Shown here in pieces: positions 1 to 11,000 of a stretch of 11,445 nucleotides of DNA (its first letter is position 1; each line of letters begins with the position of its first letter). The translations under genes and the position numbers were made by a program. Origin of the DNA: Bacteroidales bacterium (GTDB lineage Bacteria > Bacteroidota > Bacteroidia > Bacteroidales > Lentimicrobiaceae); assembly GCA_016705005.1 (NCBI GenBank), contig JADIZB010000040.1, positions 1 through 11,445 on the forward strand, read 5' to 3'. The notes under the pieces were generated by a model. That model was not told the origin of the DNA and did not search any database. It saw only the letters and a list, made by a program, of their open reading frames with translations.

Positions 1-2012
1 CTCAGTACCATCTGATCGACAGCATTGATACATGGTGAAGCTGAGGTTACCGTCATGGTCAGGGTAACCGTACCATTGAGAATATCGGCTGCACTTGGTG
101 TATAGACTGCATCTTCGATCGTGGCATCAGCAAAAGTTCCTGTTCCGTTGCTGCTCCAGGTGATGGATGCGGCATTGGTGGCAGTAGCTATCATGGTGTA
201 GGTTGAGCCTTCACAAATGGTGGCATCTGTACCTGCATTGGCGGTGGCTTGCTCGCTGATGGTAAGTGTCATAGCATCACTGGCTTCAACACATGGAGCA
301 GCTGACTGGGCCGTCAGGGTCAGGGTGACTGTTCCTGCGGTCAGGTCATTGGCTCCAGGAGTATAGATCGGGTTCAGAACGGTTGTGCTGCTGAATGATC
401 CGTCTCCACTGGTGGTCCAGGCAAGGCTGGTGGCATTGCTTTGTGTGGCTGTGCTTAAGGTATAGGTACCGGTTTCACAGATGGTGGCATCGGCTCCTGC
501 ATTGACTGTAGCCTGCGGATTAATGCTCAGTACCATCTGATCGACAGCATTGATACATGGTGAAGCAGAGGTTACCGTCATGGTCAGGGTAACTGTACCA
601 TTGAGAATATCGGCTGCACTTGGTGTATAGACTGCATCTTCGATCGTGGCATCAGCAAAAGCTCCTGTTCCGTTGCTGCTCCAGGTGATGGATGCGGCAT
701 TGGTGGCTGTGGCTATCATGGTGTAGGTTGAGCCTTCACAGATGGTTGCATCAACTCCTGCATTGGCTGAGGCCTGCTCGCTGATGGTGAGAATCATAGC
801 ATCACTGGCTTCAACACATGGGGCGGCTGACTGGGCCGTCAGGGTCAGGGTGACTGTTCCTGCTGCGATATCGGCTGCACTTGGCGAGTACTCTGCATTC
901 AGGATGGTGGCATCATCAAAGGTGCCGGTTCCTGTTGAAGTCCAGAGTAAGCTGGTTGCATTGGTTGATGTTGCTCCGCTAAGAGTATAAGTACCGGTTT
1001 CACAAATGGTGGCATCTGCTCCTGCACTGACTGTAGCCTGAGGATTAATGCTCAGTACCATCTGATCAACAGCATTGATACATGGTGAAGCGGAGGTTAC
1101 CGTCATGGTCAGGGTGACCGAACCATTGAGGATATCGGCTGCACTTGGTGTATAGACTGCATCTTCGATTGTGGCATCAGCAAAAGTGCCTGTTCCATTG
1201 CTGCTCCAGGTGATGGAAGCGGCATTGGTGGCAGTAGCTATCATTGTGTAGGTTGAGCCTTCACAGATGGTTGCATCAACTCCTGCATTGGCGGTAGCCT
1301 GCTCGCTGATGGTAAGAACCATAGCATCACTGGCTTCAACACATGGGGCAGCTGACTGGGCTGTCAGGGTCAGGGTGACTGTTCCTGCGATCAGGTCATT
1401 GGCACCAGGAGTATAGATCGGGTTCAGAACGGTTGTGCTGCTGAATGATCCGTCTCCGCTGGTGGTCCAGGCAAGGCTGGTGGCATTGCTTTGTGTGGCT
1501 GTGCTTAAGGTATAGGTACCGGTTTCACAGATGGTGGCATCGGCGCCTGCATTTACCGTAGCCTGCGGGTTGATAATCAGTACCATCTGATCGGTTGCAT
1601 TGATACATGGTGAAGCAGAGGTTACCGTCATGGTCAGGGTTACCGAACCATTGAGTCTGTCAGCTGCACTTGGTGTGTAAACAGCATCTTCGATCGTGGC
1701 ATCAGCAAAAGTTCCTGTTCCGTTGCTGCTCCAGGTGATGGATGCGGCATTGGTGGCAGTAGCTATCATTGTATAGGTTGAGCCTTCACAGATGGTTGCA
1801 TCTACTCCGGCATTAGCAGTAGCCTGCTCGCTGATGGTAAGAACCATCGCATCACTGGCTTCAACACACGGAGCGGCTGACTGGGCTGTGATGGTCAGGG
1901 TAACTGTTCCTGCTGTGATATCGGCTGCACTTGGCGAGTACTCTGCATTCAGGATGGTGGCATCATCAAAGGTGCCTGTTCCTGCTGAAGTCCAGAGTAA
2001 GGCTGGTTGCAT
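1..2012 (-). CDS. Fragment of giant repeat protein: type II copies 4 (part) to 1, open at window edge
   Basis: This frame is open from an ATG at 2012 (reading MQPALLW) to the window edge, about 670 codons, with no stop found. The first few residues are out of frame; the true sequence begins at the LLWTS segment near 2000. The upstream limit of this frame is a stop at 2049-2051, inside a repeat unit, so the start is an artefact of the frame break. The segment carries the rest of A and all of B of copy 4, then copies 3, 2 and 1. Copies 3 and 1 have the A1 form (SLAWTTSGDGSF, VLNPIYTPGAND) and copy 2 has the A2 form (SLLWTSTGTGTF, ILNAEYSPSAAD). The 525-bp spacing is exact from 1576 to 1051 to 526 to 1, which supports an intact frame. 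The last B unit lacks about five residues at the edge. Confidence 0.72.
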   Translation of the reverse strand, partial: MQPALLWTSAGTGTFDDATILNAEYSPSAADITAGTVTLTITAQSAAPCVEASDAMVLTISEQATANAGVDATICEGSTYTMIATATNAASITWSSNGTGTFADATIEDAVYTPSAADRLNGSVTLTMTVTSASPCINATDQMVLIINPQATVNAGADATICETGTYTLSTATQSNATSLAWTTSGDGSFSSTTVLNPIYTPGANDLIAGTVTLTLTAQSAAPCVEASDAMVLTISEQATANAGVDATICEGSTYTMIATATNAASITWSSNGTGTFADATIEDAVYTPSAADILNGSVTLTMTVTSASPCINAVDQMVLSINPQATVSAGADATICETGTYTLSGATSTNATSLLWTSTGTGTFDDATILNAEYSPSAADIAAGTVTLTLTAQSAAPCVEASDAMILTISEQASANAGVDATICEGSTYTMIATATNAASITWSSNGTGAFADATIEDAVYTPSAADILNGTVTLTMTVTSASPCINAVDQMVLSINPQATVNAGADATICETGTYTLSTATQSNATSLAWTTSGDGSFSSTTVLNPIYTPGANDLTAGTVTLTLTAQSAAPCVEASDAMTLTISEQATANAGTDATICEGSTYTMIATATNAASITWSSNGTGTFADATIEDAVYTPSAADILNGTVTLTMTVTSASPCINAVDQMVL

Positions 2013-5000
2013 TGGTTGCTGTGGCTGCTTAAGGTATAAGTACCGGTCTCACAAATGGTGGCATCCATTCCTGCATTGACTGTTGCCTGAGGATTGATGC
2101 TCAGTACCATCTGATCAACAGCATTGATACATGGTGAAGCAGAGGTTACCGTCATGGTCAGGGTTACTGATCCATTGAGGATATCAGCTGCACTTGGGGT
2201 ATAGACTGCATCTTCAATCGTTGCATCAGCAAAGGTTCCTGTTCCATTGCTGCTCCAGGTGATGGATGCGGCATTGGTGGCTGTGGCTATCATCGTGTAG
2301 GTTGAGCCTTCACAGATCGTTGCATCAACTCCTGCATTGGCAGTAGACTGTTCACTGATGGTAAGTACCATAGCATCACTGGCTTCAACACATGGAGCAG
2401 CTGACTGGGCCGTGAGGGTCAGGGTAACTGTTCCTGCTGTGATATCAGCTACTGAAGGAGTGTACTCTGCATTCAGGATGGTGGCATCATCAAAGGTGCC
2501 GGTTCCCTGAAGTTGTCCAGAGTATGCTGGAAGCATTGGTTGAAGTTGCTCCACTTAAGGTATAGGTGCCGGTTTCACAGATGGTGGCATCCGTTCCTGC
2601 ATTGACTGTAGCCTGAGGATTAATGCTCAGTACCATCTGATCAATAGCATTGATACATGGTGAAGCAGAGGTTACCGTCATGGTCAGGGTTACTGTTCCA
2701 TTGAGGATATCAGCTGCACTTGGGGTATAGACTGCATCTTCAATCGTTGCATCAGCAAAGGTTCCTGTTCCATTGCTGCTCCAGGTGATGGATGCGGCAT
2801 TGGTGGCAGTAGCTATCATTGTATAGGTTGAGCCTTCACAGATCGTGGCATCAACTCCTGCATTGGCGGTAGCCTGCTCGTTAATGGTGAGTGTCATAGC
2901 ATCGCTGGCTTCAACACACGGGGCGGCTGACTGGGCCGTCAGGGTCAGGGTGACTGAGCCTGCGGTCAGATCATTGGCTCCAGGTGTATAGATCGGGTTC
3001 AGAACGGTTGTGCTGCTGAATGATCCGTCTCCACTGGTAGTCCAGGCAAGGCTGGTGGCATTGCTTTGTGTGGCTCCGCTTAAGGTATAGGTGCCGGTTT
3101 CACAGATGGTGGCATCGGCTCCTGCACTGACTGTAGCCTGAGGATTAATGCTCAGTACCATCTGATCAATAGCATTGATACATGGTGAAGCTGAGGTTAC
3201 CGTCATGGTCAGGGTAACTGATCCATTAAGGATATCAGCTGCACTTGGTGTGTAAACAGCATCTTCGATTGTGGCATCGGCAAAAGTGCCTGTTCCATTG
3301 CTGCTCCAGGTGATGGATGCGGCATTGGTGGCTGTGGCTATCATGGTGTAGGTTGAGCCTTCACAGATCGTTGCATCTGTACCTGCATTGGCGGTGGCCT
3401 GCTCGCTGATGGTGAGTGTCATTGCGTCACTGGCTTCAACACATGGGGCAGCTGACTGGGCCGTCAGGGTCAGGGTAACTGTTCCTGCTGTGATATCAGC
3501 TACTGAAGGAGTGTACTCTGCATTCAGGATGGTGGCATCATCAAAGGTGCCGGTTCCTGTTGAAGTCCAGAGTAAGCTGGTCGCATTGGTTGCTGTAGCT
3601 GCATTTAAGGTATAGGTTCCTGTTTCACAGATGGTGGCATCGGCTCCTGCACTGACTGTAGCCTGAGGATTGATGCTCAGTACCATCTGATCAACAGCAT
3701 TGATACATGGGGATGCAGAGGTTACCGTCATGGTCAGGGTGACTGATCCATTGAGGATATCAGCTGCACTTGGTGTATAAACTGCATCTTCGATCGTGGC
3801 ATCAGCAAAAGTTCCTGTACCATTGCTGCTCCAGGTGATGGATGCGGCATTGGTAGCAGTAGCTATCATGGTGTAGGTTGAGCCTTCACAGATCGTGGCA
3901 TCAACTCCTGCATTGGCAGTAGACTGTTCACTGATGGTAAGTACCATAGCGTCACTGGCTTCAACACATGGGGCGGCTGACTGGGCTGTGAGGGTCAGGG
4001 TAACTGTTCCTGCTGTGATATCAGCTACTGAAGGAGTGTACTCTGCATTCAGGATGGTGGCATCATCAAAGGTGCCGGTTCCTGTTGAAGTCCAGAGTAA
4101 GCTGGTCGCATTGGTTGCTGTAGCTGCATTTAAGGTATAGGTTCCTGTTTCACAAATGGTGGCATCTGCTCCTGCACTGACTGTAGCCTGAGGATTAATG
4201 CTCAGTACCATCTGATCAACAGCATTGATACATGGTGAAGCAGAGGTTACCGTCATGGTCAGGGTTACTGTACCATTGAGGATATCGGCTGCACTTGGTG
4301 TATAGACTGCATCTTCGATTGTGGCATCGGCAAAGGTGCCTGTTCCATTGCTGCTCCAGGTGATGGATGCGGCATTGGTGGCTGTGGCTATCATGGTGTA
4401 GGTTGAGCCTTCACAGATCGTTGCATCAACACCTGCATTGGCAGTAGCCTGCTCGCTGATGGTGAGTACCATAGCGTCACTGGCTTCAACACATGGGGCG
4501 GCTGACTGGGCTGTCAGGGTCAGGGTGACTGTTCCTGCGGTCAGGTCATGGCGCCAGGAGTATAGATCGGGTTCAGAACGGTTGTGCATCATGAATGATC
4601 CGTTTCCGCTGGTGGTCCAGAGCAAGGCTGGTTGCATTGCGTTGCTGTAGCTCCGCTGAGCGTATAGGTGCCGGTCTCACAGATGGTGGCATCGGCTCCT
4701 GCATTGACTGTAGCCTGTGGATTGATGCTCAGTACCATCTGATCAATAGCATTGATACATGGGGATGCTGAGGTTACCGTCATGGTCAGGGTAACTGAAC
4801 CATTGAGTCTGTCTGCTGCACTTGGTGTATAGACGGCATCTTCGATTGTGGCATCAGCAAAAGTGCCTGTTCCATTGCTGCTCCAGGTGATGGAAGCGGC
4901 ATTGGTGGCAGTAGCTATCATGGTGTAGGTTGAGCCTTCACAGATCGTTGCATCAACACCTGCATTGGCAGTAGACTGTTCACTGATGGTAAGTACCATA

Positions 5001-8000
5001 GCGTCACTGGCTTCAACACATGGGGCGGCTGACTGGGCTGTCAGGGTCAGGGTAACTGTTCCTGCTGCTATATCAGCTGCTGAAGGAGTGTACTCTGCAT
5101 TCAGGATGGTGGCATCATCAAAGGTGCCGGTTCCTGTTGAAGTCCAGAGTAAGCTGGTCGCATTTGTTGCTGTAGCGGCATTTAATGTATAGGTTCCTGT
5201 TTCACAGATGGTGGCATCTGCTCCTGCACTGACTGTTGCCTGCGGGTTGATTGTCAGTACCATTGCATCAGTGACTAGCGGGCAACCTGTTGCCGGTGTT
5301 GCAGTCAGTGTGAGAACTGCGGATCCGTTAATAATATCACTTGCACTTGGCGTATAAACAGGGTTTAAAGCAGTATTGCTACTGAATATTCCTGTTCCGG
5401 AACTTGACCACAAAAGTGAGATATAACCAAAGGCTGTAGCATCCATGGTTGCAGTACTTCCAACACAGATTGATTGGTTGATACCTGCATTAGCAGTTGC
5501 TGGTGTCCCAACAGTTATAGATACAAGGTCTGAACTAGACTGGCAAGGACCATTTGAAATCGTCCAACGGAAAACAGAAGTACCTGCTGAAAGTCCCGTT
5601 ATTGTTGTAGTTGGATCGGATGGTGTTGTTATTACAGCAACTCCTCCGCTTTCCTGGGTCCATCCTCCTGTTCCATATACTGGAGTATTGGCCGACATTG
5701 TTGCTGTGGCAGGGAGTGTACTGCAAACAGATTGATCATTTCCTGCAAAAGCCGGGGTTGGTTGACTATAGTTTGTAATTGTAACTTCATCGGTAGAAGT
5801 GCAGGTTCCATTGGTAACTGTGTATTGGAAAACATAAGGTGTAGTACTGGCTATCAAACCGTATGCAATTGACATTGAACCACTAGGTGGGAAAATCAAT
5901 GGCGAGTTTGGCCCGGAAACAAATGACCAACTACTGGTACCTGATGAAGGTGCGTTTCCGATGAGTACGGTTGATGAAGCATTGCAAAGGCTCTGATCTG
6001 AGCCTGCATTTGCAGTAATATTCTGGTTGAAATTAACAGTCATATCAGCTGTACTGGCGGTACATACACCATTGCTGATGGTCCACCTTAATACATAAGT
6101 GCCATAAGCATCAGCGGTAAAGATCGCATCAGGATCGGTGTTATCATCAAAGGTTCCTGTGCCGCCACTGACAATGCTCCATGAGCCTGTTCCTACAACC
6201 GGGGTGTTGCCACCAAGGGCTCCGCTCTCAAGCGTTCCGCACAGGTTCTGTGTTCCGCCTGTGGTTGCTGCTGTCGGGGTCTGGTAGTAGGTTACCTCGA
6301 TTTCTGAAGTGCTCGGTGCACATACACCGTTGCTGATTGTCCACGTATAGGTGTAGGTTCCGTATAGTGTAGCTGTAGCTGTTGAGCTTCCTGTTCCTGA
6401 GGCACTAAAGGTGGTTGTGCCCGGTCCTGAAGTCTGGCTCCATGCACCCGTTCCGTTAACCGGAGTGTTGCCGCCAAGAGATGTACTGGTCAGTCCGCAG
6501 ATGGTCTGATCAGCTCCTGTGGTGGAGGTCGTCGGGGTGGCATAATTGGTGATCGTTACAGTGCTTTCACTTGTGGGACAAGTACCACTGCTGATCGTCC
6601 ACCTGAACACATACACGCCCGGTACCATACTGGTTACCGTTGAGTTGTATGCCGTCGGTGATGTGATCGCAGGGGTGTTCGGTCCGCTTACCAGGGTCCA
6701 TAAACCGGTGCCCGGGGTCGGATCATTGCCCGCAAGGGTCGTTGTTGTTACATCGCATAGGTTCTGGGCTACTCCTGCATCAGAAGCTACCGTCGATTCG
6801 TAATAATTAACCGTTACATCGGCTGTACTCGGGGTACAGATGCCGTTGCTGATGGTCCACCTCAATACATAGGTGCCATAGGCGTCGGCTTCCAAAGGTT
6901 GAACTGCCCGATGCACTGTTGCTGAAGGTTCCTGTTCCACCACTGACAATACTCCAGGCACCTGTGCCTGAGGTCGGGGTGTTACCACCAAGTACGCCGC
7001 TCTCTAACGTGCCGCAAAGGTTCTGTGTTGATCCTGCACTGGCTGTGGTCGGGGTCTGGTAGTAGTTAATGGTAATATCGTCACTGCTCGTTGCACAGGT
7101 GCCATTGCTGATGGTCCAGCGCAATACGTATGTGGCATAGCTGTTGGCTACAAAATTGGAGTTGCCTGAGGTCAGGGCCGTAAAGGTTCCTGTGCCGCCA
7201 CTGACAATGCTCCATGCTCCTGTTCCAACAGCCGGGGTGTTGCCACCAAGTCCGGTAGAAGTCAGTGTGCCGCAATGGCTCTGATCTGCTCCTGTTGTTG
7301 CTGTAGTCGGGGTCTCATAATAGTTCACCGTTACATCGGCTGTACTGGCGGTACATACACCATTGCTGATGGTCCACCTTAATACATAGGTGCCATAGGC
7401 ATCAGCAGTAAAGATCGCATCAGGATCGGTGTTATCATCAAAGGTTCCTGTGCCACCACTGACAATGCTCCAGGCTCCTGTTCCTACAACCGGAGTGTTG
7501 CCACCAAGAGTTCAACTTCAAGAGTTCCGCACAGGTTCTGTTTTGCGCCAACAGTTGCTATTGTCGGGGTCTGGTAGTAAGTTACCTCCATTTCTGAAGT
7601 GCTCGGTGCACATACACCGTTGCTGATCGTCCAGGTATAGGTGTAGGTTCCGTAAAGTGTGGCTGTGGCTGTTGAGCTTCCTGTTCCTGAGGCACTAAAG
7701 GTTGTTGTGCCCGGTCCTGAAGTCTGGCTCCATGCACCCGTTCCGTTAACCGGAGTGTTGCCGCCAAGAGATGTACTGGTCAGTCCGCAGATGGTCTGAT
7801 CAGCTCCCGTAGTGGAGGTCGTCGGGGTGGCATAATTGGTGATCGTTACAGTGCTTTCACTTGTGGGACAAGTACCACTGCTGATCGTCCACCTGAACAC
7901 ATATACGCCCGGTACCATACTGGTTACCGTTGAGTTGTATGCCGTCGGTGATGTGATCGCAGGGGTGTTCGGTCCGCTTACCAGGGTCCATAAACCGGTG

Positions 8001-11000
8001 CCCGGGGTCGGATCATTGCCCGCAAGGGTGGTTGTTGTTACATCGCATAGGTTCTGAGCTACGCCTGCATCAGAAGTAACAGTCGATTCGTAATAATTAA
8101 CCGTTACATCGGCTGTACTCGGGGTACAGATGCCGTTGCTGATGGTCCACCTCAATACATAGGTGCCATAGGCGTCGGCTTCCAAAGGTTGAACTGCCCG
8201 ATGCGCTGTTGCTGAAGGTTCCTGTGCCACCACTGACAATACCAGGCACCTGTGCCTGAGGTCGGGGTGTTACCACCAAGAGCGCCGCTCTCTAACGTGC
8301 CGCAAAGGTTCTGTGTTGATCCTGCACTGGCTGTAGTCGGTGTCTGGTAGAAGTTAATGGTTATATCGTCACTGCTAGTTGCACACGTGCCATTGCTGAT
8401 GGTCCAGCGCAATACGTATGTGGCATAGCTGTTGGCTACAAAATTGGAGTTGCCTGAGGTCGGGGCTGTAAAGGTTCCTGTGCCGCCACTGACAATGCTC
8501 CATGCTCCTGTTCCAACAGCCGGGGTGTTGCCACCAAGTCCGGTAGAAGTCAGTGTGCCGCAATGGCTCTGATCTGCTCCTGTTGTTGCTGTAGTCGGGG
8601 TCTCATAATAGTTCACCGTTACATCGGCTGTACTGGCGGTACATACACCATTGCTGATGGTCCACCTTAATACATAAGTGCCATAAGCATCAGCGGTAAA
8701 GATCGCTTCAGGATCGGTGTTATCATCAAATGATCCTGTGCCGCCACTGACAATGCTCCAGGCTCCTGTTCCTACAACCGGGGTGTTGCCACCAAGGGTT
8801 CAACTCTCAAGAGTTCCGCACAGGTCCTGAGTTCCGCCAGCGGTTTGCTGGTCGGGGTCTGGTAGTAAGTTACCTCCATTTCTGAAGTGCTCGGTGCACA
8901 TACACCGTTGCTGATCGTCCAGGTATAGGTGTAGGTTCCGTAAAGTGTGGCTGTGGCTGTTGAGCTTCCTGTTCCTGAGGCACTAAAGGTGGTTGTGCCC
9001 GGTCCTGAGGTCTGGCTCCATGCACCAGTTCCGTTAACCGGAGTGTTGCCGCCAAGAGATGTACTGGTCAGTCCGCAGATGGTCTGATCAGCTCCCGTAG
9101 TGGAGGTCGTCGGGGTGGCATAATTGGTGATCGTTACCGTACTTTCACTTGTGGGACAAGTACCACTGCTGATCGTCCACCTGAACACATATACGCCCGG
9201 TACCATACTGGTTACCGTAGAGTTGTATGCCGTCGGTGATGTGATCGCAGGGGTGTTCGGTCCACTCACCAGGGTCCATAAACCGGTGCCCGGGGTCGGA
9301 TCATTGCCCGCAAGGGTTGTTGTTGTTACATTACATAGGTTCTGGGCTACTCCTGCATCAGAAGTAACAGTCGATTCGTAATAATTAACTGTTACATCGG
9401 CAGTACTCGGGTACAGATGCCGTTGCTGATGGTCCACCTCAATACATAGGTGCCAGGCGTCGGCTTCAAAGGTTGAACTGCCCGATGCGCTGTTGCCTGA
9501 AGGTTCCTGTGCCACCACTGACAATACCCGGCACCTGTGCCTGAGGTCGGGGTGTTACCACCAAGAACGCCGCTCTCAACGCCGCAAAGGTTCGTGTTGA
9601 TCCTGCACTGGCTGTAGTCGGTGTCTGGTAGAAGTTAATGGTTATATCGTCACTGCTAGTTGCACACGTGCCATTGCTGATGGTCCAGCGCAATACGTAT
9701 GTGGCATAGCTGTTGGCTACAAAATTGGAGTTGCCTGAGGTCAGGGCCGTAAAGGTTCCTGTGCCGCCACTGACAATGCTCCATGCTCCTGTTCCAACAG
9801 CCGGGGTGTTGCCACCAAGTCCGGTAGAAGTCAGTGTGCCGCAATGGCCTGATCTGCTCCTGTTGTTGCTGTAGTCGGGGTCTCATAATAGTTTATAGTT
9901 ACATCGGCTGTAGTGGCAGTACATACACCATTGCTGATGGTCCACCTTAATACATAGGTGCCATAGGCATCAGCAGTAAAGATCGCTTCAGGATCGGTGT
10001 TATCATCAAAGGTTCCGTGCCACCGACAATGCTCCAGGCCCTGTTCCTACAACCGAGTGTTGCCACCAAGGTTCCGCTCTCAAGGGTGCCGCAGAGGTCC
10101 TGTGTTCCGCCGCGGTTGCTGCTGTCGGGGTCTGGTAGTAGGTTACTTCGATTTCTGAAGTGCTCGGTGCACATACACCATTGCTGATTGTCCACGTATA
10201 GGTGTAGGTTCCGTATAGTGTAGCTGTAGCTGTTGAGCTTCCTGTTCCTGAGGCACTGAAGGTTGTTGTGCCCGGTCCTGAAGTCTGGCTCCATGCACCC
10301 GTTCCGTTAACCGGAGTGTTGCCGCCAAGAGATGTACTGGTCAGTCCGCAGATGGTCTGATCAGCTCCTGTGGTGGAGGTCGTCGGGGTGGCATAGTTGG
10401 TGATCGTTACAGTGCTTTCACTTGTGGGACAAGTACCACTGCTGATCGTCCACCTGAACACATATACGCCCGGTACCATACTGGTTACCGTTGAGTTTAT
10501 GCCGTCGGTGATGTGATCGCAGGGGTGTTCGGTCCGCTTACCAGGGTCCATAAACCGGGTTCCGGGGTCGGATCATTGCCCGCACGCGTCGTTGTTGTTA
10601 CATTGCATAGCTTCTGCGCTACTCCTGCATCAGAAGTAACAGCTTCATTCACCGTAAATGTAATTGTAGCATTTGTACACAGGATGGAAGTGAGTACCGT
10701 TATCACAAACAGAAACTACCACTATATCAGTACCATTATAGCCTGCATCCGGAGTATAGGTATAATCACCGTCTGATTCTATTGCGAATGTTCCGTGTGA
10801 AGCATCACTTACCGGTGTTGTATGTTACCGTAAGGGCTGTGCCATCAGGATCTGCATCTCCGTTGGTAAGTATATTGCCTGTTGAAACAGCAGTACTGCA
10901 AATGATATATGCATCATCAACAGTCACCGGCATCATTCGCCGGGGTAACAGTGATGATGAGGTCTGCTGCATCACTTCCTCCGTTGCCATCGCTGATGGT

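Larger units (their letters stand above)
1..5239 (-). repeat. Type II array: ten tandem 525-bp (175-residue) two-domain repeats
   Basis: Each copy holds unit A (88 residues, ATVxAGxDATICETGTYTL to AMVLTISEQ) and unit B (87 residues, ATANAGVDATICEGSTYTM to DQMVLSINPQ). Copies in protein order: 10 5239-4715, 9 4714-4188, 8 4187-3663, 7 3662-3138, 6 3137-2613, 5 2612-2087, 4 2086-1563, 3 1562-1038, 2 1037-513, 1 512-1. The anchor ctcagtaccat or its variant recurs at 4728, 4201, 3676, 3151, 2626, 2100, 1576, 1051, 526 and 1. Seven of the ten copies follow the exact 525-bp period; copies 9, 5 and 4 measure 527, 526 and 524. Unit B is almost invariant, while unit A exists in two forms. The array continues past the window edge. 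Confidence 0.9.
6020..10640 (-). repeat. Type I array: 1290-bp five-domain higher-order repeat, three copies plus a partial
   Basis: Five Ig/PKD-like units of 86 residues each (a-e) form a 430-residue block repeated in the same order. Copy 1 is 10640-9369, copy 2 is 9368-8081, copy 3 is 8080-6791, and a partial a-b-c lies at 6790-6020. An anchor in unit a recurs at 10392, 9119, 7831 and 6541, giving periods of 1273, 1288 and 1290 bp. The shortfalls of 17 and 2 bp equal the sum of indels I located. Units within a block differ clearly from each other, but blocks are nearly identical. The array therefore grew by duplicating whole five-domain blocks. Each unit has a Cys after DQxx/QNL and another in the WTISNGxC or SSGTC segment. 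Confidence 0.88.
9369..10640 (-). repeat. Type I repeat copy 1 (a-e), heavily indel-affected
   Basis: Units: a 10640-10384, b 10383-10126, c 10125-9876, d 9875-9619, e 9618-9369. It is 18 bp shorter than the 1290-bp standard. Unit b is intact. Units c and e have each lost eight bases net, and a and d one base each. Unit a at the outer edge carries base substitutions absent from the inner copies. Confidence 0.8.

Noticed and set aside
742..990. Plus-strand open frame of about 82 codons, with near copies at 1792-2079, 3388-3615, 3895-4140, 4438-4650 and 4965-5192
   Set aside because: These are antisense shadows of unit A, repeating with the 525-bp period. They have no start context of their own and their sequence follows from the coding strand.
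1..5239. CRISPR-like array because of the regular repeats
   Set aside because: The repeat unit is 525 bp, coding and continuous, with no short direct repeats separated by unique spacers.
5445..5735. Plus-strand open frame of 96 codons over linker units g and h
   Set aside because: The minus strand encodes clean conserved Ig-like domains here; the plus frame has no recognisable domain.
6546..6803. Plus-strand open frame of 85 codons, repeated at 7836-8057 and 9124-9381
   Set aside because: Antisense reading of type I unit a, present wherever that unit occurs and without independent support.
10584..10589. ACGCGT palindrome as a possible regulatory or restriction-linked site
   Set aside because: It arises from substitutions in a coding repeat unit and has no partner sites or context.
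6791..10640. Programmed ribosomal frameshifting or phase variation as the cause of the frame breaks
   Set aside because: The breaks occur at many different sequences, not at slippery heptamers or long homopolymers, and often come as multiple small indels within one domain.
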